From Aldrovandia affinis (Eukaryota; Chordata; Actinopteri; Notacanthiformes; Halosauridae): a DNA stretch of 64,000 bases. Location of the stretch: contig JAINUG010000371.1 in NCBI GenBank assembly GCA_029706075.1, positions 245,001 through 309,000 of the forward strand, given 5' to 3'. Under the pieces are notes generated by a model, which did no database searches, had not been told where the DNA came from, and saw only the letters and a program-made list of their open reading frames with translations. Positions within the stretch are counted from its first letter, which is position 1; every line of letters begins with the position of its first letter. Shown here in pieces: positions 36,301-46,989 of the stretch. The position numbers were made by a program, and so were the translations under genes.

Positions 36301-37492
36301 CACGGAGGTTTATGGTCACTCTTCACATTGTTTCATGTAAATATTAAACTCTGTCAAAGAACTGAAACTTTGTATGCTGCCACTGTTAAGGCCTCAGTAT
36401 ACTTCAAACGAAATCGAAATAGAATCGAATATGGCGCTGCGAGCAAATGTCTGGAAGATTTGGAAAAAAATAGGGTTACTATCCAGCCATGACCCTAGCT
36501 CAAGTCATGAACAAACAAACCTCAGAACCCCGGAAAACAATTTGTCATCACTGGAATAGGCTAATCACCGATTAATGTTAAAAAACGAAATCATTCACAA
36601 AGCAATTTAATAAGATTGAATTGACCGTCTACCAAACGGGTGGTTGTCGTTTCATTCTACAAAACCATACTTCTCAAATGTGTTTTTAATATGAACAATG
36701 ACCATGGGCACACACTGTAAAGCACTGAGTTCCTATCATATTACCAAATTGAAGTCATACTGCTGCATTATATAATTTGTGGTTAGGGCTAAATATATAT
36801 GGGTAAAACGTGTACTATAGTCCATTATATGTAAAAAGTCTGAAGATTTAAACTTACCAAAACATTTTTTATCTTCTTCTTTTTTAGCTGGGCCTAACAG
36901 AAGAAAATTTGTGTTAGTAAGTAGCGACCTAAACTAACATATACTGAACATCTATTGATGAAGTAACTAAGTTAGCTGACTAGGACATGTGTAACACATT
37001 GATACACAACAACAGGTGGTTTGAAATAAGGGGGTTGGGGGTATTCACAGCCTTTAATAATCTGAAATAATACGAGGCAGACACACTGTAAACGCAGCTC
37101 ACACTAAATCAACACGTTTTATGAATGACATGCGTTGTATGCAACACGTTTTTCATACATTGTGATTTATTGTGTATCTAGACGTGTCCCCCCATCGCCC
37201 CATAAACGATGCCTACGCGGTCTAGATGCGCATGCGCCACTGAACATCGGCTCAGCTCGAGCGCCTTCCTCAATCGTGAACGATCAAACCTCAGAGCCCT
37301 GGAACACACTTTTAATCGCTGGGATAGGCTAATCACCGATTTACCTTAAAAACTAAATCATTCACAAGGCAATTTAATGTGTTTTAACTTACCCTCTGCA
37401 TTTCCTTTAACGCCTGCATTTCCTTTACTGCCTGCAAGTCCCCCTCGAAGAAAAGGCAGAATGCAAAAAGACCCCCATAGATGAACGTTCAT
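29561..37492 (-). CDS. Ly6/uPAR-domain GPI-anchored protein, array gene A
   Basis: Predicted small secreted, GPI-anchored three-finger protein; ligand unknown. Exons: 37492-37393 (signal peptide, 100 nt), microexons 36887-36858 (30 nt, KKEEDKKCF), 34944-34924 (21 nt, SYYAGM) and 33575-33552 (24 nt, KIKAANI), then LU exon a 30336-30226 (111 nt, ETALTCNECSVGILGRC) and LU exon b 29799-29561 (239 nt). All junctions are phase 1, as in classical Ly6 genes; the total is 525 nt, about 174 residues. The LU domain has ten cysteines, begins LTCNEC and ends TCCATDNCN. It has NST and NGT glycosylation sequons and a Ser/Gly/Ala stretch before a hydrophobic C-terminus. A fourth microexon-like copy at 34276-34248 is 29 nt and would break the frame, so it was left out. 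The signal peptide is altered by three single-base deletions relative to the paralogues. AATAAA lies at 28784-28789. Confidence 0.75.
30869..32936 (+). repeat. 22-bp minisatellite array in gene A (large)
   Basis: Roughly 90 copies of GCCACTAGCRCTACACAACATG. Several units are truncated or have small indels (for example near 31,380 and 31,600-31,680). It lies in the intron between LU exon a and the 24-nt microexon. Confidence 0.97.
33451..33464 (-). promoter_or_regulatory. CTCF-like motif, Ly6 gene A body
   Basis: Minus strand CCAGCAGAGGGCAG, a full match to the CTCF core, about 90 bp on the 3' side (lower coordinates) of the 24-nt microexon. It lies in a conserved block with GGATCGGTTAATCTGCAG. 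Confidence 0.4.
33540..35210 (-). repeat. Tandem microexon modules in gene A
   Basis: Three consecutive ~690-bp modules, each with one candidate microexon at the same position: 33552-33575, 34248-34276 and 34924-34944 (start spacing 696 and 676 bp). Each module shares the donor context GTAAGTTTAAATC or GTAAGTTC and an upstream acceptor reading YCCCAG or CCCAG. Each also carries a shared block around the phrase GATACACAACAACAGGTGG and a block with TTTAATAATCTGAAA. The middle copy is one base short in a homopolymer. Confidence 0.7.
35496..35924 (+). repeat. 22-bp minisatellite array in gene A (small)
   Basis: About 19 copies of the same 22-bp unit, in the intron between the 21-nt and distal 30-nt microexons. 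Its flanks (GTTAAACC-type sequence on the left, TCGCCTAACTCTAG on the right) match the other arrays. Confidence 0.97.
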
Positions 37493-37504
37493 CTCTACAG
37501 TGTT

Positions 37505-37575
37505 CACTGGGGTTTTCTCTCACGATGCACAAGTTCTTAAAAATGAAAACCCAACCTCTGCTTTGAATTGGTGGA
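37505..37575 (-). promoter_or_regulatory. Possible core promoter of Ly6 gene A
   Basis: On the minus strand a CCAAT sequence (37567-37571) is followed by a TATA-like TTTTTAAG (37533-37540), about 45 bp before the start codon. The same arrangement is kept upstream of genes B and C. This would leave a very short 5' UTR, so a further upstream promoter with a 5' exon is equally possible. Confidence 0.25.
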
Positions 37576-38198
37576 GGAGAAGAGTTGTTGCTGAGTTGAG
37601 AATCAAGGACAGTGGACAGTTTTATGCTCTAATCTGGGGGGGGGGGGGTAGAGGTGTGACAGGTTTTTTCTCATTCTTTGACAGGAATGAACTGGGTTTT
37701 TTTGGGGGGGTGGTAATTAGTTTCGATGGCTGGGAGAGACCGTTCCGAATGCGCCTATAGCCAAGACGAGAATTGACGTGTTTGATAAAACAAATACGTT
37801 TGCTCGCCGACGGACCCCCTCCTCTCAGCTGAGGGGTGTGTTGTATATTAAGGACGCAACCTGCTTTGGTCTCCAACCGTATATTTTTTTCATTGAAGAA
37901 ACAGTGTACTATATCAATGCTGCTACCCAATTCACATGTAATAGGCCTAAACATGGTGACCGATTTCCAGCCACTATGTGAGTGGATTTCACGTGGAAGG
38001 TTTCTATGTCCTAATTTAAGGGAAAATACACGTTTAAAAACAGAATTAACTCATTATAACCACCCTTTTACATTTTCCCATTGACGTATAACAACTATCC
38101 CTCGGGCAGCGCGTGCCCCCATGTAGATCCTGTATCAGCCTCTCTCTCAGCTTGGATCGGTTAATCTGCAGAGAGAGTGTGGGGTGATGTAGGTTTTT

Positions 38199-38212
38199 CT
38201 GCCCTCTACTGG
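38199..38212 (-). promoter_or_regulatory. CTCF-like motif upstream of gene A
   Basis: Minus strand CCAGTAGAGGGCAG, about 700 bp upstream of the signal-peptide exon. Confidence 0.4.
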
Positions 38213-38318
38213 ACACCTACTGCAGTTCACCGACATTTAAAAAAAGTACCTTTTGCACTAGTTGATGGGTACCACACCCATGCCAACATGACAGTGCGTG
38301 TGGGGGGCAGAATTGAGA

Positions 38319-38455
38319 CGTTACAGATTTTATTCCCAGCATGGGGCACATCAGTTGTACTCTTGAGCAAGATACGTTCGGCTGTGTAAAATGATTGTAA
38401 GTTAAAAAATATAAACTATGTGAGTCGCTCTGGCTAAGACTGTCTGCCAAATATA
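38319..38455 (+). mobile_element. Old tRNA-SINE remnant in Ly6 unit (copy 1)
   Basis: It has the diverged body CTCTTGAGCAAGATACGTT and tail GTCGCTCTGGCTAAGACTG. The same remnant occurs at 44751-44885 and 53930-54068, so it predates the array duplication. Confidence 0.6.
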
Positions 38456-38649
38456 ATTCTGACAAAGTGGCTCCCAGAACAGAACAAAAGCAGCCATATC
38501 TCAGAGCGTAGAACCTGAAACCTTCTGATGACGATTTAATTAATTAACTGAACATGAACTCTTTCATTAACGCACCACCAACATGCTTTGCCTTTGAGGA
38601 CGACAATGAGAGAAAAGAACGCACTGTTTTTGCATTACGAATCTAACAA

Positions 38650-38835
38650 ACGCGAAAAAACGTGAGAATGACGAGCGTGAGTCAGGCTCCGCCGCCATCT
38701 CACTCCCCTTCACGTGCACGAGCGCGCACTCTGCGCACGTTCTGTCTTGGAGCTCCGCTCGTTTTCCTTTCGCGTTTTCCGACCGAAAGCTTCGTCATTT
38801 CAGAGGACAGTTGAGCCTTTCTGTATCATTGCTCC
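38650..38835. other. Conserved CpG-rich block between Ly6 genes (copy 1)
   Basis: A short GC- and CpG-rich stretch (ACGAGCGCGCACTCTGCGCA, TTTCGCGTTTTCCGACCG) in otherwise AT-rich intergenic DNA, about 1.2 kb upstream of the gene A signal exon. Copies lie at 45075-45250 and 54250-54425. It could be a promoter element or unmethylated island. Small open frames cross it, but none is conserved among the copies because of 1-bp indels. Confidence 0.5.
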
Positions 38836-39314
38836 CAAAAACGTCACTATTTTTGACGTTGACATAATTTAAGTTGTTTATTTTGCGATAATCACAAGGT
38901 TTAACAAACATTCATATTTGTTTCTGCTTCGCTGCAATCGACATTCGCACTTGATGAATCCGATACAAATTCGGCCAAACTATAATTTTCTAAAAACGGC
39001 TATGACGTTGTAAAACATAAGATAATGTACCTGTAAGTGAGAAAGTATATCATAGCCAAGGCCTTCTTTCCCCCCCTCCTTTCTGTAGTGTGCAGTGTTT
39101 GACACACCAACACCAGTGTGTTAGCATATCTGGACCGCTACTGTATTCCATTAAAAGCATTTGATGATATTTGGAAGACGGAGTCAGTTACTTGGGGGTG
39201 GGGGCATTTCAACACGGTCCTTTTTGATTACCAAAAACACTAACCCTCTTTTTACTGATTGAAGTGTTTGACACGCACCAGTAGATTACATGACTATAAT
39301 GATAAAGTACAATG

Positions 39315-40060
39315 CAGTCAGGTCCAGAATTATGGACACCCTTGATTAAAGTGAGCAGGGAAGGCTGCATAAAGCAAACAATACAGGTTATGAGATACAT
39401 TGTATGCTCAAAAATTGGGAAATTATATTATTTTATACTAATAGAATTATTCAGAGAAAAATATTTAAAGTTATATTTAAAGAAACATGTGTCACAATTA
39501 TTGGCATCCCTATTAATTTTTTAAATAAAATCAACAAAATAAATCAACATGTCATCTTCTTATCGAAGATGTTTTATGAGATTGTTGAACATATTGGGGA
39601 GGATCTTTGAACATTCTTCCATACAAATTCTTCCAAAATCCTTCAGATCCTTTGGTCTGTGCTTGTGTGCTGCCCTCTTCAATTCAAACCACACATTTTC
39701 AATTGGGTTCAAGTCTGGAGACTGAGATGGCAAAGCAGTCATTTTGTGGTCAGTTAACCATTTTGGTGTAGTACTATTTATATAGTGGGTATAAAAAGTA
39801 TTCACCCCCCATTTTTCACATTTTATTTTCTTACTTTGTGCAATCAAATGGATTTAATTGGGATTATTTTCCACTGATCAACACAAAATACTCTATGAAG
39901 TCAAATGAAAAATAATTGAAAGCTTTTTGTTCATTAATAAAAATTAAAAAAACAGACAACAATTTACCTCATAAGAATTCACCCCCTTTTCTAAGACACA
40001 CCTGGATAAACTCTGGCGCAATCAATTCTCTTGAATTCTCACAAATTCACTTTATGTATA
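39315..40060 (-). mobile_element. Two truncated Tc1-like elements fused (copy 1)
   Basis: 39315-39775 starts with the terminal repeat CAGTCAGGTCCAGAATTATG and encodes on the minus strand the C-terminus of a Tc1 transposase (LPSQSPDLNPIENVWFELKR). It breaks off abruptly at 39775. It is followed by the end of another Tc1-like element (ATAGTGGGTATAAAAAG, then a run of C) up to the GT microsatellite at 40071. Both are 5'-deleted relics. Confidence 0.85.
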
Positions 40061-40068
40061 TGTATATG

Positions 40069-40070
<2 letters not shown>

Positions 40071-40107
<37 letters not shown>
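40071..40107 (+). repeat. GT microsatellite, Ly6 unit copy 1
   Basis: A pure GT tract of about 37 bp downstream of gene B's 3' end. Homologous tracts lie at 46302-46358 and 55667-55699, each of different length. Confidence 0.9.
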
Positions 40108-40738
40108 AGTGCTGGTCTATTCCAGAGCTTTGCATCACTGAACCCTGCAATACACTGCACTGACAAGCCCAACAGGCTCAACTTGTAAGAGTAACAAACA
40201 AATGTTCAGCATTTCAAGTATTTCAAAGGATGCTTTTATTTAACATTTCCTTTTGTAATTACACTGACATTTAAAACAGAGATACACCTGAGTCATTCAA
40301 AGATAAATACTTTTATAAAATACAGTTTTTAAAACAAAGACAAGCTTGAAAGGGTTCCTAGAATTCAGTGTTGTCAATGAAACACTACATAGTTCAGCTT
40401 CCAAGTCACTTGAAAGGGATTCATTTAAAGTTGTCAGTGTACACAAAGACACTTTGTGACAGGATGCAAACAGACAGGACACGCACATCACTGAGAGGGT
40501 GAGGTTTTAGCAAAGGGAGTCGCCTGGAATGAGCAGGTTTTCCACAGTGTTGCTGCCCATCAGAGCTACTGAACGACACCCTAGTGAGTGTGTACAGTGT
40601 TGAGTGGGGACTGCATATTCCATACAGGTGCAGATAGACCAACCAATTTAATGTGGTGCAGAACGGGATCAATTGGGGCATGAACAAGGAGAGGCTGTTT
40701 GAAGACGGGCGACCCAATCTGGCTCTTCACCGCAGCCT

Positions 40739-43700
40739 CTAATACTGCCAGCTGCCCCACACGGTGGCCACCAGGGCGGCGCTGGCGGCAGCAGTCAGGG
40801 ACAGCTGTACAGAACCGGCCCCGCTGACCACGGGGTTGCAGTTGTCGGTGGCGCAGCAGGTGCGGGTCGCCGTGTACGCGGCACCCAGGATGGTGCCATT
40901 GGTCGTGCTGTTGCAGGAGGCGGAGTCAAGGCAGCCCTGGGTGTTGAAGCCAAGGAACTCACTGATGGAGGGGAACGCTGTGGGGGGAGGGGGTTATGGT
41001 AAATACACCATCAAGGAACTGGATTCACAATGCATGTAATCTTCATCTTAATGTTTTTCATGTTAATCTTCATTTCTTATATTAAATCAAGGTTCAAGTT
41101 CTGGAATTAGTGGAATTTCCTGAAGGGGGGCACCACAGCAGACAATCCTAACAATGAATCGCAATGTTCATGGATAGATCTGAACCTCACAGACAGGCAC
41201 TCTGGTATTCTGAAATCTCTTCCCAATTTTAAAGTTATTTTCTCCCAACTGAGAATGCTCAATTTGTGTGTCTTCCTGCTCATCGCTGCAACCTCCTCTG
41301 TCAATTTGGGAGAGCTCAGGCAAGCACGCTCTATTCATGATGGAGAATGAAAGAATGCGTTTGGGGGGGTCAGTGGAGGGGTGTAAACGTGTCCTCACCT
41401 GCTTTTCCAGTGTAGCAGTTGGGCATGGACGCATCGCACTCCACAGAATCAGGGATCAGGCATCTGCCCAGAATGCCAATTGTGCATTGGTTACACGTCA
41501 AGGCTGTTTCTGTGTGTGAGAGAGAGACTATTGTGTTTTCAGGAGTGTCTCCCCATCTCCCCCCCATAAACGACCCCTACGCAGTCTAGATACACATTCA
41601 CGGAACATTGGCTCACATTGGCTCATTGAACACATTGAACATCGGCTCAGCTCGAACAGTCCTGGCTGAATAGTAACCCTATTTTCCCCTATTTTGTCCA
41701 ACTCTCGCGAGGTTTGACTAAGTCCCCATAGTAACGAAGGAAAGTGTCCAACCCTCGTTCCAGCTGTGTTAAACCCACTAGCACTACACAACATGGCAAC
41801 TAGCACTACACAACATGGCCACTAGCGCTACACAACATGGCCACTAGCGCTACACAACATGGCCACTAGCACTACACAACATGGCCACTAGCGCTACACA
41901 ACATGGCCACTAGCGCTACACAACATGGCCACTAGCACTACACAACATGGCCACTAGCGCTACACAACATGGCCACTAGCGCTACACAACATGGCCACTA
42001 GCACAACATGGCCACTAGCACTACACAACATGGCCACTAGCACTACACAACATGGCCACTAGCGCTACACAACATGGCCACTAGCACTACACAACATGGC
42101 CACTAGCGCTACACAACATGGCCACTAGCGCTACACAACATGGCCACTAGCACTACACAACATGGCCACTAGCACTACACAACATGGCCACTAGCGCTAC
42201 ACAACATGGCCACTAGCGCTACACAACATGGCCACTAGCGCTACACAACATGGCCACTAGCGCTACACAACATGGCCACTAGCGCTACACAACATGGCCA
42301 CTAGCACTACACAACATGGCCACTAGCACTACACAACATGGCCACTAGCGCTACACAACATGGCAATTCGCCTAACTCTAGTCTCTATGACACTTTGAAG
42401 ATTTTTCTGCTGTTGTCATCGCAAGATTATTCCACTAAAATTATAGTTTATCTTGTGAATTTCTATTACAAATTTAACGTAGCTGCAACTAATCTTAGCT
42501 AGCTTATTCTCAGCTGCATTCACAACGATGAATTTACCGTACCTGCAGGTAACCTTAGCTAGCGTTAGCTAGCTAGCTATCTTATTCACAGCTGCATTCA
42601 CAACGAACCACAAGTCTATCGATTGGAAACACCCTCTAACGTTTAACCCTCATTTGAGCTATTTCTGCAAACTGAGAGTTGCTCAAAGACTTGGTAAGAA
42701 AACGTGCTCAACTCAAATTCAAATACACGGAGGTTTATGGTCACTCTTCACATTGTTTCATGTAAATATTAAACTCTGTCAAAGAACTGAAACTTTGTAT
42801 GCTGCCACCGTTAAGGCCTCAGTATACTTCAAACGAAATCGAAATAGAATCGAATATGGCGCTGCGAGCAAATGTCTGGAAGATTTGGAAAAAAATAGGG
42901 TTACTATCCAGCCATGACCCTAGCTCAAGTCATGAACAAACAAACCTCAGAACCCCGGAAAACAATTTGTCATCACTGGAATAGGCTAATCACCGATTAA
43001 TGTTAAAAAACGAAATCATTCACAAAGCAATTTAATAAGATTGAATTTACCGTCTACCAAACGGGTGGTTGTCGTTTCATTCTACAAAACCATACTTCTC
43101 AAATGTGTTTTTAATATGAACAATGACCATGGGCACACACTGTAAAGCACTGAGTTCCTATCATATTACCAAATTGAAGTCATACTGCTGCATTATATAA
43201 TTTGTGGTTAGGGCTAAATATATATGGGTAAAACGTGTACTATAGTCCATTATATGTAAAAAGTCTGAAGATATAAACTTACCATAAAATCCTTTATCCT
43301 TTTGTTTTTTAACTGGGCCTAACAGAAGAAAATTTGTGTTAGTAAGTAGCGACCTAAACTAACACATACTGAACATCTATTGATGAAGTAACAAAGTTAG
43401 CTGACTAGGACATGTGTAACACATTGATACACAACAACAGGTGGATTGAAATAAGGGGGTTGGGGGTATTCACAGCCTTTAATAATCTGAAATAATACGA
43501 GGCAGACACACTGTAAACGCAGCTCACACTAAATCAACACGTTTTATGAATGACATGCGTTGTATGCAACACGTTTTTCATACATTGTGATTTATTGTGT
43601 ATCTAGACGTGTCCCCCCGTCGCCCCCCATAAACGATGCCTACGCGGTCTAGATGCGCATGCGCCACTGAACATCAGCTCAGCTCGAGCGCCTTCCTCAG

Positions 43701-43922
43701 TCGTGACGATCAAACCTCAGAGCCCTGGAACACCATTTTAATCGCTGGGATAGGCTAATCACCGATTCACCTTAAACAACGAAATCATTCACAAGGCAAT
43801 TTAATGTGTTTTAACTTACCCTCTGCATTTCCTTTAACGCCTGCATTTCTTTTACTGCCTGCAAGTCCCCCCTCGAAGAAAAGGCAGAATGCCGCAAAGA
43901 CCCCCCATAGATGAACGTTCAT
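40739..43922 (-). CDS. Ly6/uPAR-domain GPI-anchored protein, array gene B
   Basis: This is the shortest copy and has the simplest structure. Exons: 43922-43820 (signal peptide MNVHLWGVFAAFCLFF, 103 nt), one 30-nt microexon 43312-43283 (KKQKDKGFY), LU exon a 41509-41399 (ETALTCNQCTIGILGRC, 111 nt) and LU exon b 40977-40739 (239 nt, stop TAG). All introns are phase 1 and the total is 483 nt, about 160 residues. The LU domain keeps all ten cysteines, including CCATDNCN, and a hydrophobic tail that ends SWQY. It differs from the others at NQCTIG instead of NECSVG, and its microexon is the most divergent of the 30-nt type. Polyadenylation signal AATAAA at 40235-40240. With few exons and no broken module, it is the best candidate for an unambiguous gene model. 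Confidence 0.8.
41776..42364 (+). repeat. 22-bp minisatellite array in gene B
   Basis: About 27 copies of the unit, with the same flanking sequence as in gene A. Confidence 0.97.
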
Positions 43923-44629
43923 CTCTACAGTGTTCACTGGGGTTTTCTCTCACGATGCACAAGTTCTTAAAAATGAAAACCCAACCTCTGCTTTGAATTG
44001 GTGGAGGAGAAGAGTTGTTGCTGAGTTGAGAATCAAGGACAGTGGACAGTTTTATGCTCTAATCTGGGGGGGGTAGAGGTGTGACAGGTTTTTTCTCATT
44101 CTTTGACAGGAATGAACTGGGTTTTTTTGGGGGGTGGTAATTAGTTTCGATGGCTGGGAGAGACCGTTCCGAATGCGCCTATAGCCAAGACGAGAATTGA
44201 CGTGTTTGATAAAACAAATACGTTTGCTCGCCGACCGGACCCCCCCTCCTCTCAGCTGAGGGGTGTGTTGTATATTAAGGACGCAACCTGCTTTGGTCTC
44301 CAACCGTATATTTTTTTCATTGAAGAAACAGTGTACTATATCAATGCTGCTACCCAATTCACATGTAATAGGCCTAAACATGGTGACCGATTTCCAGCCA
44401 CTATGTGAGTGGATTTCACGTGGAAGGTTTCTATGTCCTAATTTAAAGTGAAAATACACGTTTAAAAACAGTAAATTAACTCATTATAACCACCCTTTTA
44501 CATTTTCCCATTGACGTATAACAACTATCCCTCGGGCAGCGCGTGCCCCCATGTAGATCCTGTATCAGCCTCTCTCTCAGCTTGGATCGGTTAATCTGCA
44601 GAGAGAGTGTGGGGGTGATGTAGGTTTTT

Positions 44630-44643
44630 CTGCCCTCTGCTGG
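44630..44643 (-). promoter_or_regulatory. CTCF-like motif upstream of gene B
   Basis: Minus strand CCAGCAGAGGGCAG, about 700 bp upstream of the signal-peptide exon, in the same conserved block as for gene A. Confidence 0.4.
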
Positions 44644-44750
44644 ACACCTACTGCAGTTCACCGACATTTTAAAAAAAGTACCTTTTGCACTAGTTGATGG
44701 GTACCACACCCATGCCAACATGACAGTGCGTGTGGGGGGGCAGAATTGAG

Positions 44751-44885
44751 ACGTTACAGATTTTATTCCCAGCATGGGGCACATCAGTTGTACTCTTGAG
44801 CAAGATACGTTCGGCTGTGTAAAATGATTGTAAGTTAAAAAATATAAACTATGTGAGTCGCTCTGGCTAAGACTGTCTGCCAAAT
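44751..44885 (+). mobile_element. Old tRNA-SINE remnant in Ly6 unit (copy 2)
   Basis: Duplicate of the remnant at 38319, with the same tail GTCGCTCTGGCTAAGACTG. Confidence 0.6.
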
Positions 44886-45074
44886 ATAATTCTGACAAAG
44901 TGGCTCCCAGAACAGAACAAAAGCAGCCATATCTCAGAGCGTAGAACCTGAAACCTTCTGATGACGATTTAATTAATTAACTGAACATGAACTCTTTCAT
45001 TAACGCACCACCAACATGCTTTGCCTTTGAGGACGACAATGAGAGAAAAGAACGCACTGTTTTTGCATTACGAA

Positions 45075-45250
45075 TCTAACAAACGCGAAAAAACGTGAGA
45101 ATGACGAGCGTGAGTCAGGCTCCGCCGCCATCTCACTCCCTTCACGTGCACGAGCGCGCACTCTGCGCACGTTCTGTCTTGGAGCTCCGCTCGTTTCCTT
45201 TCGCGTTTTCCGACCGAAAGCTTCGTCATTTCAGAGGACAGTTGAGCCTT
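45075..45250. other. Conserved CpG-rich block (copy 2)
   Basis: Homologue of the block at 38650, upstream of gene B. Confidence 0.5.
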
Positions 45251-45543
45251 TCTGTATCATTGCTCCCCAAAACGTCACTCTTTTTGACGTTGACATAATT
45301 TAAGTAGGCTACATGTAGTCTATTTTGCGATAATCACAAGGTTTAACAAACATTCATATTTTTCTGCTTCGACATTCGCACTTGATGAATCCGATACAAA
45401 ATCGGCCAAACTATAATGGTTAGTTGGGGAGTGAAATTTCAACACGGTCTTTTTGACTGTCAAAAACACAAACCCTCCTTTTACTGATTGAAGTGTTTGA
45501 CACGCACCAGTAGATTACATGACTATAATGATAAATTACAATG

Positions 45544-46290
45544 CAGTCAGGTCCAGAATTATGGACACCCTTGATTAAAGTGAGCAGGGAAGGCTGCATA
45601 AAGCAAACAATACAGGTTATGAGCTACATTGTATGCTCAAAAATTGGGAAATTATATTATTTTATACTAATAGAATTATTCAGAGAAAAATATTTAAAGT
45701 TATATTTAAAGAAACATGTGTCACAATTATTGGCATCCCTAATAATTATTTTAAATAAAATCAACAAAATAAATCAACATGTCATCTTCTTATTGAAGAT
45801 GTTTTCTGAGATTGTTGAACATATTGGGGAGGATCTTTGAACATTCTTCCATACAAATTCTTCCAAGATCCTTCAGATCCTTTGGTCTGTGCTTGTGTAC
45901 TGCCCTCTTCAATTCAAACCACACATTTTCAATTGGGTTCAAGTCTGGAGACTGAGATGGCAAAGCAGTCATTTTGTGGTCAGTTAACCATTTTGGTGTA
46001 GTACTATTTATATAGTGGGCATAAAAATTGTTCACCCCCCAATTTTCACATTTTATTTTCTTACTTTGTGCATTCAAAATGGATTTAATTGGGATTTTTT
46101 ACCCACTGATCAACACAAAATACTCTATAAAGTCAAATGAAAAAAAATCTAAAGCTTTTTGTTCATTAATTACAAATAAAAAACCAGACAACAATTTACC
46201 TCATAAGAATTCACCCCCTTTTCTAAGACACACCTGGATAAACTCTGGCGCAATCAATTCTCTTGAATTCTCACAAATTCACTTTATGTG
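45544..46290 (-). mobile_element. Two truncated Tc1-like elements fused (copy 2)
   Basis: Same fused relic as at 39315, with the same breakpoints (transposase C-terminus PSQSPDLNPIENVWFELKR). The shared junction shows that it was copied with the Ly6 unit and did not insert independently. Confidence 0.85.
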
Positions 46291-46300
46291 TATGTATATG

Positions 46301-46301
<1 letters not shown>

Positions 46302-46357
<56 letters not shown>

Positions 46358-46358
46358 A
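46302..46358 (+). repeat. GT microsatellite, Ly6 unit copy 2
   Basis: About 57 bp of GT, homologous to the tract at 40071. Confidence 0.9.
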
Positions 46359-46989
46359 GTGCTGGTCTATTCCAGAGCTTTGCATCACTGAACCCTGCAA
46401 TACACTGCACTGACAAGCCCAACAGGCTCAACTTGTAAGAGTAACAAACAAATGTTCAGCATTTCAAGTATTTCAAAGGATGCTTTTATTTAACATTTCC
46501 TTTTGTAATTACACTGACATTTAAAACAGAGATACACCTGAGTCATTCAAAGATAAATACTTTTATAAAATACCGTTTTTAAAACAAAGACAAGCTTGAA
46601 AGGGTTCCTAGAATTCAGTGTTGTCAATGAAACACTACATAGTTCAGCTTCCAAGTCACAGGAAAGGGGATTCATTTAAAGTTGTCAGTGTACACAAAGA
46701 CACTTTGTGACAGGATGCAAACAGACAGGACACGCACATCACTGAGAGGGTGAGGTTTTAGCAAAGGGAGTTGCCTGGAATGAGCAGGTTTTCCACAGTG
46801 TTGCTGCCCGTCAGAGCTACTGAACGACACCCTAGTGAGTGTGTATAGTGTTGAGTGGAGACTGCATATTCCATACAGGTGCAGATAGACCAACCAATTT
46901 AATTTGGTGCAGAACGGGATCAATTGGGGCATGAACAAGGAGAGGCTGTTTGAAGACGGGCGACCCAATCTGGCTCTTCACTGCAGCGT

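Noticed and set aside
37481-37492. Perfect 12-bp palindrome ATGAACGTTCAT at the Ly6 start codon
   Set aside because: Present in all four copies by duplication; short, and compatible with chance.
44052-44459. Minus-strand 135-codon frame (MYFHFKLGHRNLP) and shorter relatives at 37622, 53175 and 62046
   Set aside because: Conserved only because the flanking DNA is duplicated; the lengths and ends differ by frameshifts among copies and no domain is seen.
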